DNA of 64,000 nt. Source: Pollenia angustigena. Its lineage: Eukaryota; Arthropoda; Insecta; Diptera; Polleniidae. Below the pieces are notes generated by a model. It was not told the DNA's origin, searched no databases, and saw only the letters and a list, made by a program, of their open reading frames with translations. A program made the translations under genes and the position numbers. The stretch is from contig OV884060.1 in the NCBI GenBank assembly GCA_930367215.1, positions 178,385,253-178,449,252 on the forward strand, written 5' to 3'. Numbering within the stretch: position 1 is the first letter of the stretch; every line of letters begins with the position of its first letter. Positions 43,346-53,684 of the stretch are shown here, piece by piece.

Positions 43346-45440
43346 CAGTGGTATTCCGGTTTAACGAATTATATATTGTCAGACCCTTTCATTATATTGA
43401 AAAATTCGTTAAATCCCGAAGTTTTTTAATACATTTTTATTAATAAAACAATACTATTTTGATTAAACAAAGTAAATTCGTTTATTTCCTTTCAAAACAT
43501 AAACAAAAAATAAATACTTCATATCTTTTTCAATTAAATGAGTACAAATGAGGGCTTTTAATATAGGACCACTAATAGGAATGTTCGTCTTCCTCTTGTT
43601 TTAAAACCAATTAAATCTTTGATCCGAAATTAGTCTTTTCCATTTCGCTCAACAGCAGTGTGACCAGATTTTTTAAAAATATAAAGCTAAATCATGTTTG
43701 AAATAGAGCTAAAAAAAAAAGCTAAGGAAGGAAATTTAAAACCAAAAAATAAAGCTAAATTTTTTATAGCTTCTTGTAGTAACTTTTAATTATTTTGATA
43801 TTTTTCATAGATTAAGTATTGCTTATGTAATAAAAGCTAAGTATAATTATATAAATAAACGAAAAAAAATCCAAAAACGGCTTGACCAGAGTAAATTGAT
43901 CAAACTTTACGATTTATTTTCAACAATTTCTATGGATTTGCTTAACTTTATTTGTAAGAAGATAATTGTATAATGTAATTAAGAAACTGTATAATGATGT
44001 TTGATCTAGCTAAACGTTTTGCAAAAGCAAATAATTTTTTTATTAAAACAAGGGACGCCAATTATTTAATAGGTATGAACATAACTTAACTAGTAAAATT
44101 TTTACTAGCAGAAATTTTCAAAAATTGTTGACGGAAGTCGTTGTCGTGATCGAAGTCGTAGCCGTTTGAAATTCGAAATCACGACAACGACAATGTAAAA
44201 CAAAATGTTCGCCGTACATATGTCGTTTGCGTCCATCGTAATACCAACTTTTAAAAACGACTATATTTCGACCACGACAACAACACTCATAAGAAGGCCA
44301 AACCAGATATTTTTCCCTGATACCTAAGCCAAAAACTAATTTTTTTCATGATGAAAAAAAATAAACGATTTAATTCTTAGTTCTTTTAATGGTTTGAGTC
44401 TTCGAAAATTAAAAAGAACGTAGAACGTTTTGCTTGATGCCTGCTTATAGATGAAATAAGTATGTGGCAAATATGCTTTCATCGCTAAATGGACTACCAC
44501 GTAAATCCTTGATATTAAATTTACTTATAACGGCAGAAAAACAGATAAATTGTAATATATCGCTTAAGTTGCTAGAAACTGTAGTGACTATAAACGAAAA
44601 GTACTGTATGCATAAACCTTATTTTTAAACTCTCATGCAATGCAATGCTTTTGATCAATAATTGATTTGTGGTCTTGCTATTATCACTGAAATATGGAAT
44701 AGAAATATGTATGTTTTTTGTTCTTATAAATCACATAAATTTACAGTTTATTCAAGAAATTTTTCGAAGTGTAACTTTTGATAAAAATTTACCTTTTAAC
44801 TAAATCACACATAAGTTTATGTATTCGGATAAACTGTTTAATTTATTTTAAAATATAAATAAACACGCATTTGAAATTAAAAAAAGGCTAGTAAAAGCTA
44901 ATTCCATCGTTGAAAAAAGCTGAAAAAAGAGCTAAAATCTAAATGAAATATCTCAAGCTAAAAAGGAAAAAATAAAGCTAAATTTAGCTCGAAAAAAGCT
45001 AATATGGTCACACTGCTCAACAGTTTCCGTTTCGATTTTATAATTGTGCATATTGATGACTTTGGTCGCAGGCCCCTTTCATAGTCGTCAATAATGTTTA
45101 ATTTTTCTTTAAGAATTGACGTTTTCTTTTGGGCATTTTGATGTCAACTGTACAACAACTTCACAAAAATGACGTAAAATTTGAAATTTGAAACAGCAAA
45201 CAAACATTTGTTATGTAAACAACAGTAAAAAATGACTTTGTAAAACGTACAAATTTTTATTTTGGCTAGCAAGTATTTTCTTTGCTTTCTTTGTAAGAAA
45301 AGAAAATAATTTTCGTAACTCGTTGTTTTCAGTAAAATCGCTATTAAAATATGGTTAAAATGTATACAATTTTTATTTTTTTTTGTAGAAATTCGTTATA
45401 TAGAGGTAAAAAATTTGCTGTTGTTCGTAATATCTAAGGT
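43346..45440. mobile_element. Possible pogo/Tigger-type remnant
   Basis: It starts CAGTGGTATTCCGGTTTAAC, followed by gaattatat. Near 45390-45440 are partly complementary blocks (aattcgttatatag). Minus-strand translation around 45060-45100 recalls degraded transposase, but with stops. It is interrupted by the hAT at 43656-45015. Low certainty. Confidence 0.3.
43656..45015. mobile_element. hAT element, 1360 bp, TSD CTCAACAG
   Basis: Ends are CAGTGTGACCAGATT and the inverted CAGTGTGACCATATT. The exact duplication CTCAACAG lies at 43648-43655 and 45016-45023. Subterminal 'aaagctaa' blocks repeat. It is non-coding. Confidence 0.9.
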
Positions 45441-45537
45441 TTTCATGGGTATGTCTTAAAATACAATTTTTCAGGAGATGGAATGGGTCTATCTGTTTTT
45501 AAAATTTTTTTAAAAAATGTAAAGATTCGATAAAAAT

Positions 45538-46162
45538 TCGAAAAAAAAATTTTTTGCTTGTATGGAATTTTTTTTTTTTTATCTTTTGAACTTTGACCTC
45601 AAAGGGGCAGGGTTAAAAGTTATCCGATTTGGCTGAAATTTTTTCCACATCAGTTTGAGACCATGTGGCACAATATTCCGCCCGGGAGATGTTGAAAATC
45701 CAAAGTTGAAATTTAGCTGGCACCCTAGTAATCATGATCTTAAATAGGGCCAAAAACTGCATTTTTCCAGTTTTTTACCCCAATTTAGAACAAAAATGTG
45801 ATGTCGAAAAAAATTTTTTAAAAAAAAATTTAAAAACCTGGTATTAAGAGCAACAAAAAATCTTTAATGTGTGCTTATCAAAACTAAAAAAAATTTTTTT
45901 TTGAAAATTTTTTAGAGTAAGCCCCTAACAAGCCTCAAATTTTTTTTTCAGAGTCACTTTTGAAACTGAAAATCTTGTCCGATCGAAATGAAATTTTTTG
46001 TTGTTAATAAGCTTTCTAATATTAAAAAAAAAAAAAAAATCGAAAAAAAAATTTTTTGCTTGTATGGAATTTTTTTTTTATCATTTGAACTTTGACCTCA
46101 AAGGGGCAGGGGTAAAAGTTATCCGATTTGGCTGAAATTTTTTCCACATCAGTTTTAGACCA
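45538..46162. repeat. Direct duplication, period about 502 bp
   Basis: The block gcttgtatggaattttttt, then ctttgacctcaaaggggcag, then tccgatttggctgaaat occurs at 45556 and again at 46058. The second copy is interrupted at 46163 and resumes at 47103. The minus ORF at 46022-46225 is in this repeat and is not a gene. Confidence 0.75.
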
Positions 46163-47102
46163 CACTGAAAGAATTTTCTTCGCAATACTAACGAATTTTG
46201 ACATTAATCCCATGAAAAATTGCATTATAAAGGAACCTATGCAGCGCTTCGTTGGATCAATGAAACCTATTTCATTAAAAGGACTTAATGAAACATTACA
46301 TTAGATCCATGAATATTATTCATTGGATGAATAAATAAAGTAAACATTTTTTTTTTTTTTATTTTTTTTTTTATTTATTTTTTTTTTTCTTTTTTCTTAT
46401 TTTATTTTATTTTACTTTATTTTATTTTTTATTTTGTCTCTGTCTCTGGTGGGATTCGAACATGTAACCTCGGTGCTGATAGACTAGCTCACTACCAGCT
46501 AGTCTACCGGGGCAGTGTAGTTTTTGTATAAAAAAACTATGTTTTTTTCTCAATTAAGACCGTAAATATGAGATTAAATTGTCCATAATAACAATAACAA
46601 CGTTGATTGAAAGTGGATTGAAAGTTTTTGTTTCATTACTATAATGACATTTTTATTGTCATAATGAAAATTTAAATTTATGAAGGCAATTAATTATTGA
46701 AATATGTTGCTTTTATAAAAAAATTTTTTGATTTCATAAATTTAATGGCATACATGTAACATTAGATGTATGAAGTTATTAAATCTTACATTTTTTAAAT
46801 AACAATTAAACATTTTTTTAAGGAAACTATAATTTTGTATTAATTTATGAATATAGTTATGTTTGTATATTGTTTTTTTAAGTTCCCAATTAAAATTTTT
46901 TGTTTAACTTGGACAAACTTAAGTTTTCATATATCCAATGAAAATTTTTAACGTAATTACGAAATCTAATGAAGCGATTTTAACGAAAATACTTCATCAA
47001 ACCTATGAAATTCCATTTAGACAATGAAAATTTTCATTTACCCAAGGAAAACTTTTTTATGAAAATGATTCATTAAATATATGAAGCATTTTTCTTTCAG
47101 TG
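46163..47102. mobile_element. CACTG-type element, 940 bp, CA duplication
   Basis: Ends are CACTGAAAGAA and its inverted copy, with CA on both sides. The unoccupied site is present in the sister repeat at about 45658-45668 (gagaccatgtggc), which fixes both boundaries. CACTG ends with a 2-bp duplication fit the CACTA/EnSpm group; this assignment is tentative. The interior repeats 'atgaaa' motifs in both orientations and contains a SINE-like insertion. Confidence 0.7.
46347..46530 (-). mobile_element. SINE-like element, tRNA-related head and A-rich tail
   Basis: On the minus strand a head of about 85 bases carries an A-box-like tagctggtagtgagc and a B-box-like atgttcgaatccc. It is followed by roughly 90 bases of A-rich tail (aaaataaaataaa). 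The head does not fold as a proper tRNA, so this is a tRNA-derived retroelement rather than a tRNA gene. Flanking duplications were not identified. Confidence 0.55.
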
Positions 47103-47177
47103 CATGTGGCACAATATTCCGCCCGGGAGACATCAATATTAATACAAAAAAATTGCTCCATACATTTAGCTGCCACC

Positions 47178-47686
47178 CTAGTGTCCATATAGATATGGAT
47201 CTATCTATGTTTTAAATTTCATTAAAATCGGTTGAAGAGGCAGAAATTGCCCCTATCTCTCCTCGTGGTCCTATTTTTAAAAAAATGCATACATTTTGTG
47301 TCCATATAGATATATGTAATTGTATCTATATTTTAAATTTCATTGAAATCGGTTTGATAGTTTCTGAGAGGAAGAAATTTCCCCCTATCTTCCTTCGTGG
47401 TCCTACGATTCGGCCCATTTTCAATAGGCTTGGTCCTTGTACCAACAAGAACCTATGACCCAAATTTCATCATTTTATCTCCAAAATTGCGACCTGTACT
47501 TTGCGCACAAGGTTACATGGACAGCCAGCCAGCCAGCCGGACGGACATCGTTAGTTCGACTCAGAAAGTGATTCTAAGACTATCGGTATACTTTAAGGTG
47601 GGTCTAGGACCAATATTTTAAGGCGTTACACACATCAGCACAAATGCATAATACCCTCTCCACTATTGCGGTGTGGGTATAAAAAT
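47178..47686 (+). repeat. Dispersed fly repeat family A, copy 2
   Basis: It shares with 551-1170 the ccatatagatatggatctat blocks, the ggttacatggacagccagcc phrase and cggtatactttaaggtg, and ends tgcggtgtgggtataaaaa. Its 5' end is truncated against the preceding repeat. Confidence 0.75.
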
Positions 47687-48542
47687 GTTTTTAGTAAAAT
47701 ACATATGGGATTTGTTTACATACGCAAAACAATGTCGCATACATTGCAGGAATAAAAAGGTCAAAATTTTCGTGTGAAATAATTAATGTTGCTCAACATT
47801 TTTCACAAATTTAAACAGAGTCCTAACTAGTCTTTATACAGAACCATCTTATTGCCTTCGTATTGAAGGTGCCCCGCCTTCGTCTGCAGTACAGCTCACT
47901 GCTTGATAGATGTTGTACATTTATAAACAAGCTGCCGTTCTCTAGATATATAGAATTCTAGTTTGTGCCACTACCCACTTTTCCAATCCTGTCTATTTTT
48001 GCCCAATACTGTGTATTGATAACCATTCTATTAGTACCAAATTTGGACAACTTTACACATATGTATGGTTCTTTAGATATACAGAATTCTATTTTGTGCC
48101 ACTTCCACTTATCTAATCCCGCCCACTATTTGACCGATGTTGCGTATTGATAACCAGTCTATTTGTTCCAAATGTTTTATATTTGTATGCTCCTGGGTAC
48201 ATCTTAAACTTTTTAATGTGACTAAATTTCATAATGAATTCCCTTGAAAAAGTCGACAAACAATCGACGAAACGTGGCGAACGAAATATTGTAAATAAAA
48301 GTTGAATTTTATTTACATTGAAGAAATTTAGGCCCTATTAGTTTGACAAAAATAACATTCACAAAAAAAAAAAAGAAATCTCTTCTACTTTTGTATAGGA
48401 GGTGCCACACTCAATTATTCTCTTCCACCCACTTTTGACATATGCTTTTTATTGATAACCCAGCTATGTGTACCTACCAAATTTGGAAAAAAATTGTCTT
48501 ACTGTTTTTTGTACACACATCACAATAGTGATCCTAGACGCA
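47687..48542. repeat. Spacer with a repeat of about 130-140 bp
   Basis: Blocks containing gtgccact, then ttgataacc-ttct, occur at about 47965, 48095 and 48405, so the region is a degenerate tandem repeat. No gene is recognised. Confidence 0.45.
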
Positions 48543-48550
48543 CCTCTAAG

Positions 48551-48749
48551 CAGGGTTTAAAAAACTGTTGTCGAAACCAACTGTTGAACAAAAAACGAAA
48601 ATTTGGGTATGACTTTTATCTTATTGAGTTGTTTTGACAGCGACTGTTTACATTTAATAAATCAGAAGTAAAAGTAACATTTTTTTTTTGCCAATGACAA
48701 ATGAAGAAGTGGAAGAAATAACATTTTTTCTGAAGTTTTTTAAACGATG
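48551..48749. mobile_element. hAT MITE, 199 bp, TSD CCTCTAAG
   Basis: Ends are CAGGGTTTAAAAAACTGTTG and the inverted CATCGTTTAAAAAACTTC. The exact 8-bp duplication CCTCTAAG lies at 48543-48550 and 48750-48757. It is the same family as 7853-8077 and the ends of 17734-18419. Confidence 0.9.
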
Positions 48750-48904
48750 CCTCTAAGTATACCGATCTACTCAGAATCATCTTCTGAGATAGAATCTCAA
48801 AAAAATATATACCAAATTTACTTTCCTTTTTTACAAATAGAAACTGGGAATTATTTCCTTCCGAAGGTTACTTTATATTATATTCAACATTTTTTTATTT
48901 TTCG

Positions 48905-49275
48905 AATTTATTCTATGAGCTAAATTTCAGTTATGTATTTTATAAAGCTTTTTTTTGTAATAGTCCTATTCCTTCAATTTTTCAGAAATGACTTTATACA
49001 CTACCAGACTATTATATTGTATTTTCTTGTTACATTTTACCTTAGCTTTCCTTTGGAAAGCAATGAGGTATATTTTATGTACAGAAAAATTTACAATTAT
49101 TAGACACCAGCAGAATGTAATTCATTTTCTGGCCCGCTACGGCCTTCGTCAGCATTCTTTGTGTCACACAATATAATAGTCTGGTAGTGTATAAAGTCAT
49201 TTCTGAAAAATTGAAGGAATAGAACTATTACAAAAAAGCTTTATAAAATAAATAACTGAAATTTAAAATAAATTT
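48905..49275. repeat. Foldback of about 370 bp before gene B exon 3
   Basis: The arms, about 100-115 bp, are nearly perfect inverted copies (tcagaaatgactttatacac and its complement) around a loop of about 147 bp. It ends about 70 bp upstream of the exon 3 acceptor. No target duplication was settled. The ORF at 48988-49176 inside is spurious. Confidence 0.8.
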
Positions 49276-49344
49276 CAATAAAAATAAAAAAATGTTTTCC
49301 TTTTTTACTTAATCTAAACAAAAATCTATTTTATCTATTTCTAG

Positions 49345-50501
49345 GTCAAAATATTTCCGCTACCGTTCAACAAATTTTACACGACTTTGATTGTGAACTT
49401 TCCAGTTCAATTATAATAGTTACCGATGGTAGCAGTGAAACTACTGAAGCCTTTCAAAACTGCCAAAATTTACCATGTATAACCCAGTTACTCAATAATG
49501 CTATACAAAATTCACTAGAGGAAGTTCCCGAGGTTGCACAACTTATAAGTTCGTGTATAAAACTAGTCAATTGTATAAAGAAAAAACCTCTTGATAACTC
49601 TTTTAGTGAGTTACTGCCAACTTATTGTCCTAGTCGTTGGAATACAATGTACAAAATGTTGAGTTTTATAGAAAATAACTGGACTGAAATCGAAACAACT
49701 CTTCGAAATGAAAATGAAGCGGCACAAATTTTATCAGTCAATAAAACACATTTAAAAGCTTTCACAAAAATTCTTCAGCCATTTGAAGATGCCATAGAAA
49801 CTCTAGAGGAAGACAATAATCCTACGTTACATTTGGTTATAGCTTATTTGCATGAGCTAAAGAAGTCATGTGATATGAATGAATTTAAAAATGAGGATTT
49901 CGATTTCGTAGAAAGTTTTAAAGAAAACTTACGTTTCAATTTGGAAAAAATAGCCGATGAAAACATTACAAATCTTCATAAACTCGCCCTTTTCCTTTTT
50001 CCGCCAACCAACAAACTACTGCAATTTAACAACAAGGAAAAGGAATGTATCGAATCCGAGTGCATACGTCTAATGAAATTGTTAAATACTGAAATAAAAC
50101 CGATTGTTAAGCAAGAACCTGAATCTCCAAACCAACCGGCAAGTAAACGTGTAAAACTGTTATCCGATTTTGTAGAATCTAAAACGAGTCAAGATCTCGA
50201 TGAACTTATTGCCCAGGAAATACAATATTATAAAAACACTCGCGTTGTGAATAACGCAGACTTTGATGTTTTCAGCTGGTGGGAAATACAAAAGGATAAT
50301 TTTCCACTGCTTTACAAATTAGGCTGTACTGTAGTGTCGACACCAGCATCTTGTGCTGCTTCGAGAAAAATTTTTTCGTCTGCTGGTAATTTACTATGGG
50401 AAAAATCCAACCAGGCCTCTAAAGAGACGAATGTAGAACAAATTATGTTTATAAACACAAATGCTGAAAGTGATGAACTTGATAGTCATTTTATAGTTTA
50501 G
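49345..50501 (+). CDS. hAT-transposase-derived gene B, exon 3
   Basis: The exon has exactly the same length as gene A exon 3 (1157 bp), the same phase, and is open from the acceptor to TAG at 50499-50501. It carries IIIVTDGSSE (second Asp), C-x2-Q in place of C-x2-H, CPSRWNTMYKML, the VKQEPES stretch and a KRVKLL patch. The C-terminal PASCAASRKIFSSAGNLL has Arg at the catalytic Glu position, as in gene A. About 27 of the last 284 residues differ from gene A. Silent differences are about as many as changes of amino acid, although silent sites are several times fewer. That suggests selection to keep the protein. The usual ATG-based reading from 49647 omits the first 100 residues of the exon. 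Confidence 0.8.
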
Positions 50502-50640
50502 AAATCTATTGGATCTAAATTTTTAAAAAATTAGTTTTATGAATAAGCTGTAAATATTAAAATTATTTGTTTAAAATAAAACTTAATTAGGTTTTAAGTG
50601 TGACTATAAGTAAAATAAAAGACCTAAAAGGACATAAATA
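50502..50640 (+). other. Gene B 3' UTR with polyadenylation signal
   Basis: It is homologous to 20974-21110 (aagctgtaaatatt, then aataaaacttaatta, then ttaagtgtgactata). AATAAA at about 50576 is shared by both paralogues. Confidence 0.6.
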
Positions 50641-50741
50641 AAAATATTTTTCAAAATATACAAATGGATTCCAAACATTTTTTTAATATGAAACAACCTC
50701 ATCATATCCACACATTTTTTCCTCAGCCCAAAAGATGCGCC

Positions 50742-50955
50742 CAAGGCGAATTTATAACAGGTAAGTGCAACTCTACAACTACAAAACAAGGCGAATTAAC
50801 TCCATGTATTTTGTTTTTGCAATTTTCTTACTTGTTGTCAAATTTCAGAATAGAAACAAAACAATATTTTGACGTTTCACCATTTTTTTAATACGCCGTG
50901 GATACAGCTGATGAATGGCTGACGAGTTGAGCTTACCTGGAGTTAATTCTCCTTG
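50742..50955. mobile_element. hAT-like MITE, 214 bp, TSD GATGCGCC
   Basis: Ends are CAAGGCGAATTTATAACAGG and the inverted CAAGGAGAATTAACTCCAGG. The exact duplication GATGCGCC lies at 50734-50741 and 50956-50963. The ORF at 50664-50891 is in it. Confidence 0.85.
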
Positions 50956-50995
50956 GATGCGCCTAACCTAGAATGGCATTAAGCACTCTTAAGGC

Positions 50996-51382
50996 GAATT
51001 CAACATGTGGTGTCCAAACGCCATCTGATGTTGACAATTCAAACCAATTTGTTTTGATTTTTACAAGGCGAATTCAACAAGGTAAACTCAACTCGTCAGC
51101 CGTTCATCAGCTGTCTCCACGGCGAATTAAAAAATAATAGGGAAACGTCAAAATATAATTTTGTTTATGTTTTGCGCCAAAGTAACCGAAAAAATTTCTT
51201 AAAAAACTGCGAATAATTAAAGTGAATTTAATAATCTCTTTTATTACCCAAACAAAATTTTTATTTTGTTTTTCAATCAATTTTTGCCTTGTCAGCATTT
51301 TTGGCAACCGCCTATTAAATTGCCAAAAAATACATGGGGCTTTTTGTAGTTGTAGAGTTTCACTTATCTTGTTGAATTCGAA
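50996..51382. mobile_element. Cluster of CAAGGCGAATT MITE copies
   Basis: 51062-51382 matches the reverse complement of 50742-50955 over both ends (aaggtaaactcaactcgtca near the left, gtagttgtagagtttcactt near the right) and has additional internal sequence. 50996-51061 matches the left end of 43073-43283 (gcgaattcaacatgtggtgt). Boundaries are approximate. Confidence 0.6.
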
Positions 51383-51389
51383 TTGGACT

Positions 51390-51597
51390 AAATCATTTGC
51401 GAGGGCAGCTTTCGAAGAAAGAGAAAGAAAACCTTTTTTGGTAGTGAAGTGGCAATGTGTTAAAACAAGCCGCTACTATCAACACAAATTGCGTAATCAA
51501 AATAAAAAATGCAAAAAGGGCAGCTTTCGAAGAAAAAGACAGAAAAAATACAATATTTTCAGTCTCGTGACGCCTCTGTGTGCTCTGTGCTTAGGTC
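51390..51597. mobile_element. Partial copy of the 3903 hAT-like MITE
   Basis: It starts inside the family at ctaaatcatttgcgagggca and continues to the right end cctctgtgtgctctgtg. The left inverted end is missing. Confidence 0.75.
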
Positions 51598-52090
51598 ACC
51601 TAGTGTAAATTCGCTTTGATACAGGACACAGAAAATTTATTTTTCTTTTTGTTTATGTTGTTTATATTTTTGTTGCAAACATATTTATAAGCAGTGTGGC
51701 CATATCCAAAAATATTTTACAGCTTCATCGGTTTAAATTAAAATTTTATTATTTTAAATACCCTCTTTATAATCAAGTCTGATATGTATGTACGTATGTA
51801 TGTATATTTTTATTTCAAAATTAATTTAACTTTTTAGTTTTATGTATTTTTTTTGTTCTTTAAAACTTATTTTTCAATTAAAAAGATGTTTTAAAAAAGT
51901 ACCAATATGTTGAACACAGTACACTTTTGCTTGTTGGTCAGTACCATCTCAGTTTTTAAAATTTCCATCACTTGTAACAACAGATATTTGTGAGCAAAAA
52001 AAAAAGGTTATAACATATCTACTCAATTCAAAACCATAAACAACTGTTTTTGTTTTTGACCATACATACATACATACATACATACATACA

Positions 52091-52122
<32 letters not shown>

Positions 52123-52203
52123 ATATCAGTTACACTCATTCTCTCATTTATATCAATAGTAACAGAAATGTTGTACCTATATGCCCTCCAAGCAATTAAT
52201 ATA
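51598..52203. repeat. Spacer with (ATAC)n microsatellite
   Basis: A run of at least 14 cata units lies at about 52062-52121. A hAT-like terminus CAGTGTGGCCATATCC starts near 51692, with no partner found. No gene. Confidence 0.5.
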
Positions 52204-52412
52204 GGGTACGTTCGTAAATGCATCACTGCGCTGCATCAGAAAAGCAAACTTTTTTTAATGGCGATAAAAGAATAATAATAACTTATATTATTGTGTGACT
52301 ATTATTTTTGTGGAGTATTTCACAATTTTTCGGTCCACATTTACTTCACTGATAAATATATTACCACTTGAAAACACTGATGCAGCGCAGTGATGCATTT
52401 ACGAACGCACCC
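52204..52412. mobile_element. MITE, 209 bp, ATA flanks
   Basis: Inverted ends of about 36 bp start GGGTACGTTCGTAAATGCAT, with one mismatch between sides. ATA is at 52201-52203 and 52413-52415. Confidence 0.8.
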
Positions 52413-52782
52413 ATAGTGTTTTTCGATTGTCTACGTATTTAGACTTAATTCTTCACATTTGGTAGTTAAATATTAGATTTTGCGGTATTTAACAAAAACA
52501 AAATACGTTAGAATCAAATTATGAGTTCTAAAATTCTACAAATATTTTTATTGGCAACGCTGTAGTATCAGCTGATTTGCTTAAACGATGCTTGTGACGC
52601 TTACAAAAGTGGATAATAAACCTACTTTTCGCATGTAACGCTTCAGTGCGTTCTTTGTTTTTGTGCATGTAACTTGTTACATATAACCACACAGATTCTA
52701 CTTTTTTGAAGGAAGCGAAAAGGCGTGTAACGCATGATGTGAACCTCCAGCTTAAACAAGAGCGTCAACGTTGAGTCACGAA
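52413..52782. other. Unassigned spacer
   Basis: Short catgtaac blocks occur in 52630-52680, and agcgaaaaggcgtgtaacgc is at about 52720. No inverted ends or ORF are recognised. Confidence 0.4.
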
Positions 52783-53050
52783 CAGTAGTGTTACCTTTCT
52801 TATTTAAAAAAACCTACATAATAGAAATAGAAAACGGAGATAAATCTGCTTGATTGACTTAAAATAGCTCAATTGCCATTATTTATTAACAATAGCGGCT
52901 AACTTCACTAGTAAATGCGCTGTCTAAATCGGTATTTTCAATTGCAAACCGTTGACCTCGCGCTATTTAGAGATTCTTCATACAAATTGTATATGCATGA
53001 TCATTTTTGACAACTAGAAAAGGCGTGCCGCTTTTGTTTAGGTACGGCTG
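52783..53050. mobile_element. Harbinger-like MITE, degraded copy
   Basis: The inverted right end CAGCCGTACCTAAACAAAAG matches the family at 9783 and 17050; the left end is decayed. The interior (acataatagaaatagaaaacgg, caattgccattattta) aligns with 17110-17205. Confidence 0.6.
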
Positions 53051-53175
53051 GAAACAGTCCACTTTTTATTGTAAAGGAAAATAAGAACATTTTTGAACTT
53101 TAAAACGGTACCTACTTTTTAGAGCCAAAAGCGATAAAACTTAATTAACTTGATATTAAACTACCTAAGACACTA

Positions 53176-53684
53176 AAGGGCATAATAAACCACACAAAAT
53201 GCTTGGCAAACACACACATTATTTCCCTTTGGGGTTTGCCAATAAACAACACAAATATTCTCCGTTCAAACATTAATTTTCATTTTTGTTTTGTTTTCAA
53301 TGAATGCAGATGCCAATAGTGCTGCGGCAATTTTGTTGCTTTTAGCTTAAAACGGAAAAGAAATTATAAAATAAAGGCAAAAAATTTAAATTAAACAGTT
53401 TTTAAACAACGAGCTGTTTTGTGGCAAGCAATACTACTAAAAAAATTTAATTTAATATTAAAAATTAATTGAATTGCATACATTTAGCATTAGACGCCAC
53501 AAAAAGTTTGACAAATATCCAACATGTCTGCCAAATATTAAAATTTTTTAATATTTCTGCAAACATTGCTTCAAATGTTTGTCCAAACAGCAAACACCCC
53601 AATTAACAACACAAAATGTTTGTACAAACGTAAAATTTTGATATGTTTGCCAAGCCATTTGTGAGGTTTATTAATTATGCCCTT
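53176..53684. mobile_element. Inverted-end element, 509 bp, TA duplication
   Basis: Ends are AAGGGCATAATAAACCACAC and the inverted AAGGGCATAATTAATAAACC, both running into cttggcaaaca. TA lies on both sides. Internal 'tttggcaaac' motifs repeat. It is non-coding. Confidence 0.7.

Larger units (their letters stand above)
31224..49344 (+). other. Gene B intron 2 (18 kb, filled with mobile elements)
   Basis: Donor GTAAGTAT at 31224 and acceptor atttctag ending 49344 match gene A. The interior contains the candidate 9-kb hAT nest and the elements listed below. That both splice sites and both flanking exons stay intact despite the 18-kb gap supports a joined gene. An alternative is that the halves were separated by insertion and no longer form one transcript. 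Confidence 0.55.

Noticed and set aside
46440..46525. Possible tRNA gene on the minus strand
   Set aside because: A- and B-box-like motifs are present but acceptor and T-arm pairing are poor, and a long A-rich tail follows. A SINE-like element fits better.
51692..51730. hAT-like terminus CAGTGTGGCCATATCC
   Set aside because: No matching inverted end nearby; left as a note in the spacer entry.
52030..52226. Minus-strand ORF with repeated MYVCMYVC
   Set aside because: Translation of the (ATAC)n microsatellite.
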